From positions 434,001-498,000 of the forward strand of contig NZ_JAMKFE010000001.1 of assembly GCF_023721835.1 (NCBI RefSeq): DNA of 64,000 nt, read 5' to 3'. Each line of letters begins with the position of its first letter. The first letter of the stretch is position 1. The position numbers were made by a program, and so were the translations under genes. Origin of the DNA: Caldimonas mangrovi. Lineage in GTDB: Bacteria; Pseudomonadota; Gammaproteobacteria; Burkholderiales; Burkholderiaceae_C. A model generated the notes under the pieces. That model was not told the DNA's origin. It saw only the letters and a list, made by a program, of their open reading frames with translations, and ran no database searches. Below, piece after piece: positions 42,159-55,697 of the stretch.

Positions 42159-42301
42159 TGACGGATCACCCCTACGCGCTTCGCTCGCCCTCTTCGAGGG
42201 GGCGACACCAGCAGACCGGCAAAGCCGGATCCGCGGTGTTCCGCTCGGATTGCGCCGTATCGTGCCGAGTGCGGCTTGCCTGAGTGCCATGGAAGACTGA
42301 A
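42159..42301 (+). other. 143-bp structured spacer between nuoC and nuoD
   Basis: Other nuo junctions here are overlaps or gaps under about 60 bp. This spacer contains CCCTC-TTC-GAGGG (42188-42200), CCGGC-AAA-GCCGG (42216-42228) and GCGG-TGTT-CCGC just after. No likely gene is present. It resembles hairpin-rich intergenic repeats common in Comamonadaceae-type genomes, but that is from memory. Confidence 0.6.
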
Positions 42302-43555
42302 ATGGCAGATATCAAGAACTACACCCTGAACTTCGGCCCGCAGCACCCGGCTGCACACGGCGTGTTGCGGCTGGTGCTCGAACTCGACGGCGAGGTGATC
42401 CAGCGCGCCGACCCGCACATCGGCCTGCTGCACCGGGCGACCGAGAAGCTGGCCGAGTCCAAGACGTTCATCCAGTCGCTGCCCTACATGGACCGTCTCG
42501 ACTACGTGTCCATGATGTGCAACGAGCATGCGTACTGCCTCGCCATCGAGAAGCTGATGGGCATCGAGGTGCCGGTCCGCGCGCAATACATCCGCGTGAT
42601 GTTCTCCGAGATCACCCGCCTGCTGAACCACCTGCTGTGGCTCGGTGCGCACGGTCTCGACTGCGGCGCGATGAACATGCTCATTTACTGCTTCCGCGAG
42701 CGCGAAGACCTGTTCGACATGTATGAGGCGGTCTCCGGTGCCCGCATGCATGCGGCCTACTTCCGCCCGGGCGGCGTCTATCGCGACCTGCCCGATTCGA
42801 TGCCGCAGTACCAGGTGTCGAAGATCAAGGGGCCCAAGGTTGTCGCCAAGCTCAACGAGAACCGCCAGGGCTCGCTGCTCGACTTCATCGAGGACTTCAC
42901 GAAGCGCTTCCCGAAGCATGTGGACGAATACGAAACACTGCTGACCGACAACCGCATCTGGAAGCAGCGCACGGTCGGCGTCGGCGTCGTGTCGCCGGAA
43001 CGCGCGCTGAATCTCGGCTTCACCGGCCCGATGCTGCGCGGCTCCGGCATTGCCTGGGATCTTCGCAAGAAGCAGCCCTATGAGGTCTACGACCGCATGG
43101 ACTTCGACGTTCCCATCGGCACCAACGGCGACTGCTACGACCGCTATGTCGTGCGGGTCGAGGAGATGCGCCAGTCCAACCGCATCATCCAGCAGTGCGT
43201 CGACTGGTTGCGCCGGAACCCGGGCTCGGTCATCACCGACAACCACAAGGTGGCGCCGCCTTCGCGGCTGGAGATGAAGTCCAGCATGGAAGAGCTGATC
43301 CACCACTTCAAGCTCTTCACCGAAGGCTTCCATGTGCCCGAAGGCGAGGCGTATGCCGCCGTCGAGCACCCGAAGGGCGAGTTCGGCATCTACCTCGTCA
43401 GTGACGGTGCCAACAAGCCGTACCGCCTGAAGATCCGTGCCCCCGGCTTCGCTCACCTCGCCGCGATGGACGAGATGTCGCGCGGCCACATGATTGCCGA
43501 TGCCGTGGCCGTGATCGGCACCATGGACATCGTGTTCGGAGAGATAGACCGATGA
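42302..43555 (+). CDS. nuoD: NADH-quinone oxidoreductase subunit D
   Basis: A protein of 417 residues of the 49-kDa family, forming the quinone site with NuoB. Motifs are [37 protein letters not shown], and the end [39 protein letters not shown]. The ATG at 42302 has GGAAG upstream; an in-frame ATG at 42284 is possible but adds six non-family residues. Its stop overlaps nuoE by four bases. Confidence 0.97.
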   Translation: MADIKNYTLNFGPQHPAAHGVLRLVLELDGEVIQRADPHIGLLHRATEKLAESKTFIQSLPYMDRLDYVSMMCNEHAYCLAIEKLMGIEVPVRAQYIRVMFSEITRLLNHLLWLGAHGLDCGAMNMLIYCFREREDLFDMYEAVSGARMHAAYFRPGGVYRDLPDSMPQYQVSKIKGPKVVAKLNENRQGSLLDFIEDFTKRFPKHVDEYETLLTDNRIWKQRTVGVGVVSPERALNLGFTGPMLRGSGIAWDLRKKQPYEVYDRMDFDVPIGTNGDCYDRYVVRVEEMRQSNRIIQQCVDWLRRNPGSVITDNHKVAPPSRLEMKSSMEELIHHFKLFTEGFHVPEGEAYAAVEHPKGEFGIYLVSDGANKPYRLKIRAPGFAHLAAMDEMSRGHMIADAVAVIGTMDIVFGEIDR

Positions 43556-44049
43556 TCTCGGACGCCACCAAGCAGCGCTTCGCGCGCGAGGTCGCCAAGT
43601 ACCCGGCGGACCAGAAGCAATCGGCCGTGATGGCGTGCCTGTCCATCGTGCAGCAGGAGCAGGGCTGGGTCCCGCCCGAGGCCGAGCGTGAGGTCGCCGA
43701 CTATCTCGGCATGCCGGTGGTCGCCGTGCATGAAGTCACGACCTTCTACAACATGTACAACCAGCGCCCGGTCGGCAAGTTCAAGCTGAACGTGTGCACC
43801 AACCTGCCGTGCCAACTGCGCGACGGACAGAAGGCGGCCGACTACCTGAGCGAGAAGCTCGGTGTCGAACTGGGCGGTACGACGCCCGATGGCCTGTTCA
43901 CGGTGGCCGAGTGCGAATGCCTCGGTGCCTGCGCCGATGCGCCGGTGATGCTGGTCAACGACCGCCAGATGTGCAGCTTCATGAGCAACGACCGTCTCGA
44001 CGCGCTGGTCGACACGCTGCGCGCGGCCGCCAAGCAAGGGGTGAAGTGA
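43552..44049 (+). CDS. nuoE: NADH-quinone oxidoreductase subunit E
   Basis: A protein of 165 residues with a thioredoxin-like [2Fe-2S] domain (cluster N1a). Ligands lie in VCTNLPCQL and [11 protein letters not shown]. The ATG forms an ATGA overlap with the nuoD stop, and its stop overlaps nuoF by one base. Confidence 0.97.
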   Translation: MISDATKQRFAREVAKYPADQKQSAVMACLSIVQQEQGWVPPEAEREVADYLGMPVVAVHEVTTFYNMYNQRPVGKFKLNVCTNLPCQLRDGQKAADYLSEKLGVELGGTTPDGLFTVAECECLGACADAPVMLVNDRQMCSFMSNDRLDALVDTLRAAAKQGVK

Positions 44050-45380
44050 TGCTGGATCTCTCCAAGTTCCAGGCCACCGGTGCCGAAACCTGCTTCCACG
44101 ACCGCCACATCGGCGCACAGATCTACGCGGGCCTGAACGGCAACAACTGGCGCCTGAAGGACTACGAATCGCGTGGTGGCTACCAGGCGCTGCGCAAGAT
44201 TCTGACCGAAGGCCTGACGCCCGACCAGGTGATCGCAGAGGTCAAGGCCTCCGCCCTGCGCGGTCGTGGCGGCGCCGGCTTCCCGACCGGCTTGAAGTGG
44301 AGCTTCATGCCGCGTCAGTTCCCGGGCCAGAAGTATCTGGTCTGCAATTCGGACGAGGGCGAGCCGGGGACCTGCAAGGATCGCGACATCCTTTACTACA
44401 ACCCGCACATCGTGATCGAAGGCATGGCCATCGCCGCCTATGCGATGGGCATCGCCGTGGGCTACAACTACATCCACGGCGAGATCTTCGAGGTCTACGA
44501 GCGTTTCGAAGAGGCACTCGAGGAAGCGCGCGCAGCGGGCTACCTGGGCTCCAACATCCTGGGCGGCAGCTTCAACTTCCAGCTGCATGCGCATCACGGC
44601 TTCGGCGCCTACATCTGCGGCGAAGAAACCGCGCTGCTCGAATCGCTCGAGGGCAAGAAGGGCCAGCCGCGCTTCAAACCGCCGTTCCCGGCCAGCTTCG
44701 GCCTGTACGGCAAGCCGACGACGATCAACAACACCGAGACCTTCGCTGCGGTGCCGTGGATCATCCGCAATGGGGGCGAGGCGTACCTCAACATCGGCAA
44801 GCCGAACAACGGCGGTACCAAGATCTTCTCGGTGGTCGGCGACGTCGAACGCCCCGGCAACTTCGAGATTCCGCTCGGTACGCCGTTCTCGAAGCTGCTC
44901 GAACTCGCCGGCGGCGTGCGCAAGGGGCGCCAGCTGAAGGCAGTGATACCGGGCGGTTCGTCTGCCCCGGTGCTGCCGGCGAACATCATGATGGACCTAA
45001 CGATGGATTACGACGCCATCTCCAAGGCCGGCTCGATGCTCGGCTCAGGCGCGGTCATCGTGATGGACGACACACGCTGCATGGTCAAGTCGCTGCTGCG
45101 CCTGTCCTACTTCTACATGCACGAATCCTGTGGCCAGTGCACGCCGTGCCGCGAAGGCACCGGCTGGCTGTGGCGCATGGTCGAGCGGGTCGAACACGGT
45201 CGCGGCCGTCCCGAAGACATGGATCTGCTGAACTCGGTTGCCGACAACATCCAGGGCCGCACCATCTGTGCGCTGGGTGACGCGGCGGCGATGCCTGTGC
45301 GGGCGATGCTCAAGCACTTCCGCCACGAGTTCGAGCACCACGTCGAACACAAGACCTGCATGGTTGCGGCCCACGTTTGA
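44049..45380 (+). CDS. nuoF: NADH-quinone oxidoreductase subunit F
   Basis: A protein of 443 residues that binds NADH and FMN and holds a [4Fe-4S] cluster (N3). [13 protein letters not shown] is the NADH/FMN region, followed by [13 protein letters not shown]. The cluster ligands are in [13 protein letters not shown] and [11 protein letters not shown]. The ATG at 44049 shares its A with the nuoE stop (TGATG). The upstream frame extension overlaps nuoE. Confidence 0.97.
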   Translation: MLDLSKFQATGAETCFHDRHIGAQIYAGLNGNNWRLKDYESRGGYQALRKILTEGLTPDQVIAEVKASALRGRGGAGFPTGLKWSFMPRQFPGQKYLVCNSDEGEPGTCKDRDILYYNPHIVIEGMAIAAYAMGIAVGYNYIHGEIFEVYERFEEALEEARAAGYLGSNILGGSFNFQLHAHHGFGAYICGEETALLESLEGKKGQPRFKPPFPASFGLYGKPTTINNTETFAAVPWIIRNGGEAYLNIGKPNNGGTKIFSVVGDVERPGNFEIPLGTPFSKLLELAGGVRKGRQLKAVIPGGSSAPVLPANIMMDLTMDYDAISKAGSMLGSGAVIVMDDTRCMVKSLLRLSYFYMHESCGQCTPCREGTGWLWRMVERVEHGRGRPEDMDLLNSVADNIQGRTICALGDAAAMPVRAMLKHFRHEFEHHVEHKTCMVAAHV

Positions 45381-45401
45381 CCGGCCGGCGAAAGAGACAC
45401 C

Positions 45402-47717
45402 ATGGTTGAAATCGAACTGGACGGTCAGAAGGTCGAGGTGCCCGAGGGCAGCATGGTCATGCATGCTGCCGACAAGGCCGGCACCTATATCCCGCACTTC
45501 TGCTACCACAAGAAGTTGTCCATCGCGGCCAATTGCCGCATGTGCCTGGTCGACGTCGAGAAGGCGCCGAAGCCGATGCCTGCCTGCGCCACCCCGGTGA
45601 CGCAGGGCATGATCGTGCGCACCAAGAGCGACAAGGCCATCAAGGCGCAGCAGGGCGTGATGGAGTTCCTGCTGATCAATCACCCGCTCGACTGCCCGAT
45701 CTGCGACCAGGGCGGCGAGTGCCAGCTGCAGGACCTTGCCGTCGGTTACGGCGGCTCGTCGTCGCGCTATACCGAAGAAAAGCGTGTCGTGCTGGCCAAG
45801 GAGGTGAGCCCGCTCGTCTCGATGGCCGAGATGACGCGCTGCATCCACTGCACCCGCTGCGTGCGTTTCGGGCAGGAAATCGCCGGTCAGATGGAGCTGG
45901 GCATGATCCATCGGGGCGAGCACTCCGAGATCACGACCTTCCTGAACGACACCATCGACTCCGAGCTGTCGGGCAACATGATCGACCTGTGCCCGGTCGG
46001 CGCGCTGACGAGCAAGCCCTTCCGCTATTCGGCCCGCACCTGGGAGCTTTCTCGCCGCAAGTCAGTGAGCCCGCACGATTCGACCGGCGCCAACCTGGTG
46101 GTCCAGGTCAAGGGCAACAAGGTCATGCGCGTGCTGCCTTTTGAAAACGAGCCGGTCAACGAGTGCTGGCTGGCCGACCGCGACCGCTTCTCGTATGAAG
46201 CGCTGAACAGCGACGAGCGCCTGACGACGCCGATGCTGAAGCAGGGCGGCCAATGGAAGGCGGTCGACTGGCAGACGGCGCTCGAGTACGTCGTCAACGG
46301 CCTGAAGCTGGTGAAGGCCGAGCACGGCCCGCAAGCCATCGGTGCGCTGGGTTCGGCGTACAGTACCGTCGAAGAGCTGCATCTGCTGGCGCAACTGGCG
46401 CGTGGCCTTGGCAGCGACAACATCGACCATCGGCTGCGGCATGCCGACTTCACGGCGGGCGAGGGCGCACGCTGGCTCGGCATGCCGATCGCCGAGCTGT
46501 CGACCCTGCAGCGTGCGCTGGTCGTCGGCTCCTTCCTGCGCAAGGACCATCCGCTGTTCGCCTCGCGACTGCGGCAGGCGGCCAAGCACGGTGCGCAAAT
46601 CCACAGTCTGCACGCCGTTGAAGACGATTGGCTGATGCCGCTTGCGAGCCGCATCACTGCAGCGCCCGGCGCGTGGCTTCAGGCGCTCGCCGACATTGCG
46701 ACGGCCGTTGGCGCCGAGAAGGGCGTTGCGGCTCCTGCACAAGGCAACGCAACCGAGGCCGCCCAGGCGGTGGCGCGGGCGCTGCTGTCCGGCGAACGCA
46801 AGGCGGTGCTGCTCGGTAACGCCGCCGCGCAGCACCCGCAAGCCGGCGCGCTGCTTGCGCTGGCGGGCTGGATCGCACAGCAAACCGGCGCGACGGTCGG
46901 CTACCTCGGCGAGGCGGCGAACTCGGTCGGCGCGCAGCTCGTCGGCGCGCAGCCCGAACAGGGTGGTCTGAACGCCGGCCAGATGCTGTCGCAGTCGCTG
47001 AAGGCCTACCTGCTGCTCAACGTCGAGCCCGAACTCGACGCCGCCCATCCCACCGCCGCGCTCGCCGCGCTGCAGGGCGCAGAGATGGTGGTCGCTTTCA
47101 GCGCTTTCCGTACCCGCGCCGTCGAGTACGCCGACGTGCTGTTGCCGATCGCACCGTTTTCAGAGACATCCGGGACCTTCGTCAATGCCGAAGGTCGCCC
47201 GCAGAGTTTCTATGGCGTGGTGAAGCCGCTGGGCGAAACCCGCCCGGCGTGGAAGGTGCTGCGCGTGCTGGGCAGCATGCTCGGCCTCGAGGGCTTCGGC
47301 TACGAGACCTCGGAAGAGGTCAAGGCAGCGGCGCTGGGCGACCCGGCCGCGTTGTCGTCTCGCCTGGGCAACCGCTCGGCGGCTGCCGTGGCCGTGCCCG
47401 CTGCCGCACCCGCTGCGCTCGAGCGCATCGCCGACGTGCCCATCTACTCGACCGACCCGATCGTACGGCGCGCGCATTCGCTGCAGCTCACCCGTGACGC
47501 GCAGCCTCCGGTCGCGGGCCTGCCGGCCGCGTTGTGGCAGCAACTCGGCCTGAAGGATGGCGAGCCGGTGCGTGTGGCTCAGGGCAAGGCCGTTGCGGTG
47601 TTGCCGGCACGTCTCGAGCCCGGCCTGCCGGCGAACTGCGTGCGAGTGTCCGCCGGTCATCCGGCCACCGCGGGTCTCGGCGCGATGTTCGGTGCCATCG
47701 ACGTGACCAAGGCGTGA
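45402..47717 (+). CDS. nuoG: NADH-quinone oxidoreductase subunit G
   Basis: A protein of 771 residues. The N-terminal ferredoxin-type domain has cluster ligands in [19 protein letters not shown] and PACATPV, then [18 protein letters not shown] and [15 protein letters not shown] molybdopterin-oxidoreductase-like domain without catalytic cofactor follows, ending in an Ala-rich segment. It conducts electrons in the peripheral arm. Confidence 0.97.
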   Translation: MVEIELDGQKVEVPEGSMVMHAADKAGTYIPHFCYHKKLSIAANCRMCLVDVEKAPKPMPACATPVTQGMIVRTKSDKAIKAQQGVMEFLLINHPLDCPICDQGGECQLQDLAVGYGGSSSRYTEEKRVVLAKEVSPLVSMAEMTRCIHCTRCVRFGQEIAGQMELGMIHRGEHSEITTFLNDTIDSELSGNMIDLCPVGALTSKPFRYSARTWELSRRKSVSPHDSTGANLVVQVKGNKVMRVLPFENEPVNECWLADRDRFSYEALNSDERLTTPMLKQGGQWKAVDWQTALEYVVNGLKLVKAEHGPQAIGALGSAYSTVEELHLLAQLARGLGSDNIDHRLRHADFTAGEGARWLGMPIAELSTLQRALVVGSFLRKDHPLFASRLRQAAKHGAQIHSLHAVEDDWLMPLASRITAAPGAWLQALADIATAVGAEKGVAAPAQGNATEAAQAVARALLSGERKAVLLGNAAAQHPQAGALLALAGWIAQQTGATVGYLGEAANSVGAQLVGAQPEQGGLNAGQMLSQSLKAYLLLNVEPELDAAHPTAALAALQGAEMVVAFSAFRTRAVEYADVLLPIAPFSETSGTFVNAEGRPQSFYGVVKPLGETRPAWKVLRVLGSMLGLEGFGYETSEEVKAAALGDPAALSSRLGNRSAAAVAVPAAAPAALERIADVPIYSTDPIVRRAHSLQLTRDAQPPVAGLPAALWQQLGLKDGEPVRVAQGKAVAVLPARLEPGLPANCVRVSAGHPATAGLGAMFGAIDVTKA

Positions 47718-47733
47718 CCCAAGGATCCAGAGC

Positions 47734-48798
47734 ATGCTCGACACACTGAACACCTTCGGTCAATCCACCCTCGGCGGGCTGTGGCCCGTCGTCTGGACGC
47801 TCGTGAAGATCGTCGCGCTGGTGCTGCCGCTGATGATCTGCGTGGCCTATCTGACGCTGTGGGAACGCAAGGCCATCGGCTGGACGCAGGTGCGCCCCGG
47901 CCCCAACCGTGTCGGCCCGTTCGGTCTGCTGCAGCCGATCGCCGACGCCGTGAAGCTGATCTTCAAGGAGATCATCTCCCCGACCGCCGCCAACAAGGGG
48001 CTGTTCTTCGTCGCTCCGGTCATGACCATCATGCCGGCGCTGGCGGCCTGGGCCGTGATCCCGTTCGGCCCTGAGGTGGCGCTGGCCAACATCAACGCCG
48101 GCCTCCTGTTCCTGATGGCGATCACGTCGCTCGAGGTTTACGGTGTCATCGTCGCCGGTTGGGCCTCGAACTCGAAGTACGCCTTCCTGGGGGCGCTGCG
48201 CGCGTCGGCCCAGATGGTGTCGTACGAGATCGCGATGGGCTTCGCCTTCGTGGTCGTGCTGATGGTTTCGGGCAGCCTGAACCTCACCGACATCGTGATG
48301 GGCCAGGGCCAGGGCTGGTTCGCCGACAAGGGCCTGACCTTCCTGTCGTGGAACTGGTTGCCGCTGCTGCCGATCTTCGTCGTCTACATGATTTCAGGCA
48401 TCGCCGAGACCAACCGTCACCCGTTCGACGTCGTCGAAGGTGAATCGGAAATTGTCGCCGGACACATGATCGAGTACTCGGGCATGTCGTTCGCGATGTT
48501 CTTCCTGGCCGAGTACGCCAACATGATCCTGGTGTCGGCGATCGCGTCGCTGATGTTCCTGGGCGGCTGGCTGCCCCCGATCGACGTCGCGCCGTTCAAC
48601 TGGATCCCCGGCTGGATCTGGCTGGGTCTCAAGACTTTTGTCGTCGTCACCCTGTTCCTGTGGGTGCGCGCGACCTTTCCGCGCTTCCGCTACGACCAAA
48701 TCATGCGTCTGGGCTGGAAGATCTTCATCCCGGTGACGCTGGTGTGGCTGGTGTTGGTCGGGCTGTGGATCCAGTCGCCCTGGAACATCTGGAACTGA
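47734..48798 (+). CDS. nuoH: NADH-quinone oxidoreductase subunit H
   Basis: A protein of 354 residues with about eight membrane helices, forming the quinone channel. Motifs are [21 protein letters not shown], the acidic loop [26 protein letters not shown] and the end [18 protein letters not shown]. It follows nuoG by 16 bp. Confidence 0.97.
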   Translation: MLDTLNTFGQSTLGGLWPVVWTLVKIVALVLPLMICVAYLTLWERKAIGWTQVRPGPNRVGPFGLLQPIADAVKLIFKEIISPTAANKGLFFVAPVMTIMPALAAWAVIPFGPEVALANINAGLLFLMAITSLEVYGVIVAGWASNSKYAFLGALRASAQMVSYEIAMGFAFVVVLMVSGSLNLTDIVMGQGQGWFADKGLTFLSWNWLPLLPIFVVYMISGIAETNRHPFDVVEGESEIVAGHMIEYSGMSFAMFFLAEYANMILVSAIASLMFLGGWLPPIDVAPFNWIPGWIWLGLKTFVVVTLFLWVRATFPRFRYDQIMRLGWKIFIPVTLVWLVLVGLWIQSPWNIWN

Positions 48799-48816
48799 TG
48801 AAGAGGTAGAACCGTC

Positions 48817-49314
48817 ATGTCCGCTGTAGCCTCCATCAAGGGCTTCTTCAGCACTTTCATGCTGTGGGAGCTGCTGAAGGGTCTGTCCCTGACGGGGCGG
48901 CACTTCCTGTCGCCCCACATCACCGTGCAGTTCCCGGAAGAGAAGACGCCGCTGTCGCCGCGCTTTCGCGGGCTGCACGCGTTGCGTCGCTACGAAAACG
49001 GCGAGGAGCGTTGCATCGCGTGCAAGCTGTGCGAGGCGGTGTGCCCGGCGCTCGCGATCACGATCGAATCCGAAGTGCGCGCTGACGGCAGCCGCCGCAC
49101 GACCCGCTACGACATCGACCTGACCAAGTGCATCTTTTGCGGCTTCTGCGAAGAGAGCTGCCCGGTCGACTCCATCGTCGAGACCAGCATCCTCGAGTAC
49201 CACGGCGAGAAGCGCGGCGATCTCTACTTCACGAAGGAGATGCTGCTGGCTGTCGGTGATCGCTACGAGAAGGAGATCGCGGCCAGCAGGGAAGCGGACG
49301 CCAAGTACCGGTAA
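48817..49314 (+). CDS. nuoI: NADH-quinone oxidoreductase subunit I
   Basis: A protein of 165 residues with two [4Fe-4S] clusters (N6a and N6b): [12 protein letters not shown] and [13 protein letters not shown]. It bridges NuoG to NuoB in the peripheral arm. It follows nuoH by 18 bp. Confidence 0.97.
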   Translation: MSAVASIKGFFSTFMLWELLKGLSLTGRHFLSPHITVQFPEEKTPLSPRFRGLHALRRYENGEERCIACKLCEAVCPALAITIESEVRADGSRRTTRYDIDLTKCIFCGFCEESCPVDSIVETSILEYHGEKRGDLYFTKEMLLAVGDRYEKEIAASREADAKYR

Positions 49315-49369
49315 CCGCCCCTTCGCGCCCGGGCCGCCCGAGGGAGACGGCCTGCAACCCGAGAAAGAC

Positions 49370-50023
49370 ATGGAAACCACGACCGCGCTCTTCTACGTGT
49401 TCTCCGCGATTCTGCTGTTCGCGGCGTTTCGCGTGATCACCGCCCGCAGCACCGTGCATGCGGCGCTCTTCCTGGTGCTCGCGTTCTTCAACGCCGCCTG
49501 CGTCTGGATGCTGCTGCAAGCGGAATTTCTCGCCATTTCGCTGGTGCTCGTCTACGTGGGCGCGGTGATGGTGCTGTTCCTGTTCGTCGTGATGATGCTC
49601 GACTTCAACGTCGATGCGCTGCGGCAGGGCTTCTGGAAGCATTTCCCGCTCGCCGGCGTCGTCGGTGTCGTGATCGCGCTCGAAATGGCGGTCGTGCTGC
49701 TTGGCGGCTTCAACCTGGCCGATGCACCGGCGCCGACGCCCGAAGAGGTGCAGCTCGGCAACAGCAAGCTGCTCGGCATCGAGATGTACACCAATTACCT
49801 GTACCCGCTGGAAATCGCCGCAGTGATCCTGCTTGTCGCGATCGTCGCCGCGATCGCGCTGACGATGCGTCGCCGCAAGGATTCGCGCTATGTCGATCCG
49901 GCTGACCAGGTGAAGGTCAAGAAGGCCGACCGCCTGCGCATCGTTCCGATGAAGCCGGAGGTGCAGGGCTCGTCAGCCGCTGCCGCCGCAGAGTCCCAAG
50001 CTACCACGGGAGGCCAGGCATGA
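49370..50023 (+). CDS. nuoJ: NADH-quinone oxidoreductase subunit J
   Basis: A protein of 217 residues with five membrane helices ([43 protein letters not shown]) and a hydrophilic, Ala-rich tail of about 50 residues. The ATG at 49370 is 55 bp after nuoI; the upstream frame overlaps nuoI and is not coding. Its stop overlaps nuoK as ATGA. Confidence 0.96.
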   Translation: METTTALFYVFSAILLFAAFRVITARSTVHAALFLVLAFFNAACVWMLLQAEFLAISLVLVYVGAVMVLFLFVVMMLDFNVDALRQGFWKHFPLAGVVGVVIALEMAVVLLGGFNLADAPAPTPEEVQLGNSKLLGIEMYTNYLYPLEIAAVILLVAIVAAIALTMRRRKDSRYVDPADQVKVKKADRLRIVPMKPEVQGSSAAAAAESQATTGGQA

Positions 50024-50328
50024 CGCTCACCCTCGGGCATTACCTGTCGCTCGGCGCCATCCTGTTCGCGATGTCGGTGGTCGGGATCTTCATGAACCGA
50101 AAGAACCTGATCGTGCTGCTGATGTGCATCGAGCTGATGCTGCTAGCGGTCAATCTCAACTTCATCGCCTTCTCGCACTACCTGGGCGACATGGCAGGCC
50201 AGGTGTTCGTGTTCTTCATCCTGACGGTGGCGGCTGCCGAGTCGGCCATCGGCCTGGCGATCCTCGTCGTGCTGTTCCGCAACCGCGCCACGATCAACGT
50301 GGACGAGCTCGACACCCTCAAAGGCTAA
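50020..50328 (+). CDS. nuoK: NADH-quinone oxidoreductase subunit K
   Basis: A protein of 102 residues with three membrane helices and two conserved buried glutamates ([19 protein letters not shown] and [15 protein letters not shown]). It is part of the proton path in the membrane arm. It overlaps nuoJ by four bases. Confidence 0.97.
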   Translation: MTLTLGHYLSLGAILFAMSVVGIFMNRKNLIVLLMCIELMLLAVNLNFIAFSHYLGDMAGQVFVFFILTVAAAESAIGLAILVVLFRNRATINVDELDTLKG

Positions 50329-50335
50329 GAACAAC

Positions 50336-52381
<2,046 letters not shown>

Positions 52382-52397
52382 GGCGAGGTAAGAACAA

Positions 52398-53873
52398 ATG
52401 AGTCTCCTGAGCCTCGCGATTTGGACCCCCATCCTGTTCGGGGTCGTGCTGCTGGCCCTCGGCCGCGATCAATACGCCAACGTGGTGCGCTGGCTGGCGT
52501 TGGCCGGCGCGGTGGTGAGCCTGCTCGTCACGCTGCCGCTGATCACCGGCTTCGACAGCAGCACCTCGGCGATGCAGTTCGTCGAAGACGTGCTGTGGAT
52601 CGAGCGCTTCAACGTGCATTACCGCCTGGGTGTCGACGGCATCTCGGTGTGGTTCGTGCTGCTGACTGCATTCATCACGGTGATCGTCGTGATCGCCGGC
52701 TGGGAGGTGATCAACCAGCGCGTGAACCAGTACATGGGCGCGTTCCTGATCTTGTCCGGTCTGATGATCGGCGTTTTCTCAGCGCTCGACGGCCTGCTGT
52801 TCTACGTGTTCTTCGAGGCCACGCTGATCCCGATGTACATCATCATCGGCGTCTGGGGCGGCCCGCGGCGCGTGTACGCCGCTTTCAAGTTCTTCCTGTA
52901 CACGCTGCTCGGCTCGCTGCTGATGCTGGTGGCGCTGGTCTACCTGTACTACAAATCCGGTGGCAGCTTCGACATCCTGACCTGGCATCGCCTGCCGTTG
53001 CCCCTGGGTGCGCAGGAGTTGTTGTTCGGGGCCTTCTTCCTCGCGTTCGCCGTCAAGGTGCCGATGTGGCCGGTGCACACCTGGCTGCCGGACGCGCACG
53101 TGGAGGCGCCGACCGGCGGCTCGGTGGTGCTGGCGGCCATCATGCTCAAGCTCGGCGCCTACGGTTTCCTGCGTTTCTCGTTGCCCATCCTTCCTGACGC
53201 CAGCCGCGAGTTGACCTGGGTCGTCGTTGCCCTGTCGCTGGTGGCGGTGGTCTACATCGGCCTCGTGGCGCTGGTGCAGCAGGACATGAAAAAGCTTGTC
53301 GCGTACTCGTCGGTTGCGCACATGGGCTTCGTCACGTTGGGCTTCTTTATGTTCAACGAGCTGGGCGTCTCGGGCGCGATCGTCCAGATGATTGCGCATG
53401 GCTTCGTCTCCGGCGCGATGTTCCTGTGCATCGGCGTGCTCTACGACCGCGTGCACTCGCGCGAGATCGCCGCCTACGGCGGCGTCGTCAATACGATGCC
53501 GAAGTTCGCGGCCTTCGCCGTGCTGTTCGCGATGGCGAACTGCGGGCTGCCGGGCACGGCAGGGTTCGTCGGCGAGTGGATGGTCATCCTCGGCACGGTG
53601 AAGGTGAACTTCTGGCTCGGCGCACTCGCGGCAACGACGCTGATCTTCGGTGCCGCGTACACCCTGTGGATGGTCAAGCGCGTCTACTTCGGGCCGGTCG
53701 CGAATGACGATGTCCGCACGCTTGCGGACCTCAATGCCCGCGAATTCTTCATGCTTGGGTTGCTGGCCATCGCAGTGCTGTGGATGGGCTTGTACCCGAA
53801 GCCCTTCACCGACGTGATGCATCACTCGGTGGTGGACCTGCTGCAGCACGTGGCCCAATCCAAGCTTCCCTGA
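52398..53873 (+). CDS. nuoM: NADH-quinone oxidoreductase subunit M
   Basis: A protein of 491 residues, an antiporter-like membrane subunit. Motifs are FFEATLIPMYIIIGVWGG, FAVKVPMWPVHTWLPDAHVEAPTGGSVVLA and NCGLPGTAGFVGEWMVI. It follows nuoL by 16 bp with a GAGG ribosome site. Confidence 0.97.
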   Translation: MSLLSLAIWTPILFGVVLLALGRDQYANVVRWLALAGAVVSLLVTLPLITGFDSSTSAMQFVEDVLWIERFNVHYRLGVDGISVWFVLLTAFITVIVVIAGWEVINQRVNQYMGAFLILSGLMIGVFSALDGLLFYVFFEATLIPMYIIIGVWGGPRRVYAAFKFFLYTLLGSLLMLVALVYLYYKSGGSFDILTWHRLPLPLGAQELLFGAFFLAFAVKVPMWPVHTWLPDAHVEAPTGGSVVLAAIMLKLGAYGFLRFSLPILPDASRELTWVVVALSLVAVVYIGLVALVQQDMKKLVAYSSVAHMGFVTLGFFMFNELGVSGAIVQMIAHGFVSGAMFLCIGVLYDRVHSREIAAYGGVVNTMPKFAAFAVLFAMANCGLPGTAGFVGEWMVILGTVKVNFWLGALAATTLIFGAAYTLWMVKRVYFGPVANDDVRTLADLNAREFFMLGLLAIAVLWMGLYPKPFTDVMHHSVVDLLQHVAQSKLP

Positions 53874-53889
53874 CGACGAGGCCACCGCA

Positions 53890-55371
53890 ATGAACGACAT
53901 GAACTGGCTCGCCATCTATCCCGAGATCCTGCTGCTGGTGCTGACCTGCGTGATCGCGCTGGTCGACCTTTTCGTCACCGACCCGCGCCGCACGCCCACC
54001 TACGTGCTGACGCTGCTGTCGCTGGTCGTTGTCGGCGCGCTGCAATTGGCCTACGTCACCGACGGCGTCACCGTCTACGGCATGCAGGACATGGTGGTCA
54101 GCGACCCGATGGGCAATCTGCTCGAATTCTTCGCGACCATCGCCACCTTGGTCTCGCTGGTCTATGCCCGTCCGTACGCGGCCGACCGCGGCATGCTCAA
54201 GGGCGAGCTGTTCACACTCAGCCTGTTCTCGCTGCTCGGCATCATGGTGCTGATCTCGGCCAACAATTTCTTGACCCTCTACCTGGGGTTGGAGTTGATG
54301 TCGCTGTCGCTGTATGCGCTGGTGGCGCTGCGGCGCGACCATGCCGGCTCCACCGAGGCAGCGATGAAGTATTTCGTGCTCGGCGCGCTGGCCAGCGGCT
54401 TCCTGTTGTACGGCATGTCGATGATGTACGGCGCGACGGGCTCGCTCGAACTCGGCGAAGTGTTCAAGGCGATCGGCACCGGCCAGATCAACGAGCAGGT
54501 GCTGGTGTTCGGCGTCGTTTTCGTCGTCGCCGGCCTCGCGTTCAAGCTCGCCGCCGTGCCGTTCCACATGTGGGTGCCCGACGTCTACCAGGGCGCCCCC
54601 ACCGCGGTGACGCTGATGATTTCCGGTGCACCGCAACTGGCCGGCTTCGCGATGGCGATTCGCCTCCTGGTCGAAGGCATGATCGGCCTGGCCGTCGATT
54701 GGCAGCAGATGCTGATCGTGCTGGCGGTCGCCTCGTTGGTGGTCGGCAACCTCGCGGCGATCGCGCAGACCAACCTGAAGCGCATGCTGGCGTACTCCAC
54801 CATCGGCCAGATGGGTTTCGTTCTGCTCGGGTTGTCGTGCGGCGTGCTGCCCAGCAACACGGCATCGGCTGCGAACGCCTACAGCTCGGCGATGTTCTAT
54901 ACCGTCACCTACGTGCTCACCACGCTGGGCACGTTTGGCCTGATTGCGTTGCTTGCACGTGAAGGCTTCGAAGCAGAGGAAATCTCCGACCTGAAGGGCT
55001 TGAACCAGCGCAGTCCCTGGTATGCCGCGGTGATGGCGATCTTCATGTTCTCGCTTGCCGGCGTGCCGCCTGCGGTGGGCTTCTACGGCAAGTTGGCAGT
55101 GCTGCAGGCGTTGGTCTCCACCAACCAGAGCCTGTACGTGTGGCTGGCGGTGATCGCGGTGCTGTTGTCTCTGGTCGGGGCGTTCTACTATCTGCGCGTC
55201 GTCAAGGTGATGTACTTCGACGAAGCCACCGACACCTCCCCGATCGCGTCCAGCGCCGATGCCCGTGCCGTGATGTCGGTCAACGGTCTTGCCGTGCTGG
55301 TGTTCGGCCTGCTGCCAGGGGGCTTGATGACGCTGTGCGCGCAGGCCATCGGCAAGACGCTGGCCGGCTGA
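53890..55371 (+). CDS. nuoN: NADH-quinone oxidoreductase subunit N
   Basis: A protein of 493 residues, the third antiporter-like subunit. Motifs are LTLYLGLELMSLSLYALVAL, FKLAAVPFHMWVPDVYQGAPTAVTL and SLAGVPPAVGFYGKLAVLQA. It is the last complex I gene; the downstream DUF2818 gene begins 6 bp later. Confidence 0.97.
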   Translation: MNDMNWLAIYPEILLLVLTCVIALVDLFVTDPRRTPTYVLTLLSLVVVGALQLAYVTDGVTVYGMQDMVVSDPMGNLLEFFATIATLVSLVYARPYAADRGMLKGELFTLSLFSLLGIMVLISANNFLTLYLGLELMSLSLYALVALRRDHAGSTEAAMKYFVLGALASGFLLYGMSMMYGATGSLELGEVFKAIGTGQINEQVLVFGVVFVVAGLAFKLAAVPFHMWVPDVYQGAPTAVTLMISGAPQLAGFAMAIRLLVEGMIGLAVDWQQMLIVLAVASLVVGNLAAIAQTNLKRMLAYSTIGQMGFVLLGLSCGVLPSNTASAANAYSSAMFYTVTYVLTTLGTFGLIALLAREGFEAEEISDLKGLNQRSPWYAAVMAIFMFSLAGVPPAVGFYGKLAVLQALVSTNQSLYVWLAVIAVLLSLVGAFYYLRVVKVMYFDEATDTSPIASSADARAVMSVNGLAVLVFGLLPGGLMTLCAQAIGKTLAG

Positions 55372-55377
55372 AGACTC

Positions 55378-55680
55378 GTGAGTTCCGCGGCCTCCGTCTG
55401 GCTCGTGTTGTTGGCTGCCGCGGTGGCGGCCAACCTGCCGTTCGTCAACGAAAGACTGTTTGTCGTCGGCCCACAGCGCGCGCCGAAAGGTCTGGGATGG
55501 CGGGTGCTGGAGCTGGCACTGCTGTTTGCGCTGGTGCTCGGCCTCGGTTTTGCGCTGGAAACGCGTCAGGGCCAGCGTCACGCCCAGAACTGGGAGTTCT
55601 ACGCCGTCTCGCTGTGCCTGTTCCTGACCCTGGCGTTTCCGGGTTTCGTCTGGCGCTACCTGCGCCGGCACCGGCGCTGA
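55378..55680 (+). CDS. DUF2818 family membrane protein
   Basis: A protein of 100 residues with three hydrophobic helices (WLVLLAAAVAANLPFV; VLELALLFALVLGLGFAL; AVSLCLFLTLAFPGFVW). It starts with GTG at 55378, six bases after nuoN, so it is part of the nuo transcript. In Betaproteobacteria this family is regularly found after nuoN, which suggests a link to complex I; the role is unknown. Confidence 0.88.
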   Translation: MSSAASVWLVLLAAAVAANLPFVNERLFVVGPQRAPKGLGWRVLELALLFALVLGLGFALETRQGQRHAQNWEFYAVSLCLFLTLAFPGFVWRYLRRHRR

Positions 55681-55697
55681 CGTCCTGAGCGAGCGCC

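Noticed and set aside
42159-42301. Insertion sequence remnant between nuoC and nuoD
   Set aside because: No transposase fragment, terminal inverted repeats or target-site duplication could be seen; small hairpins alone do not support it.
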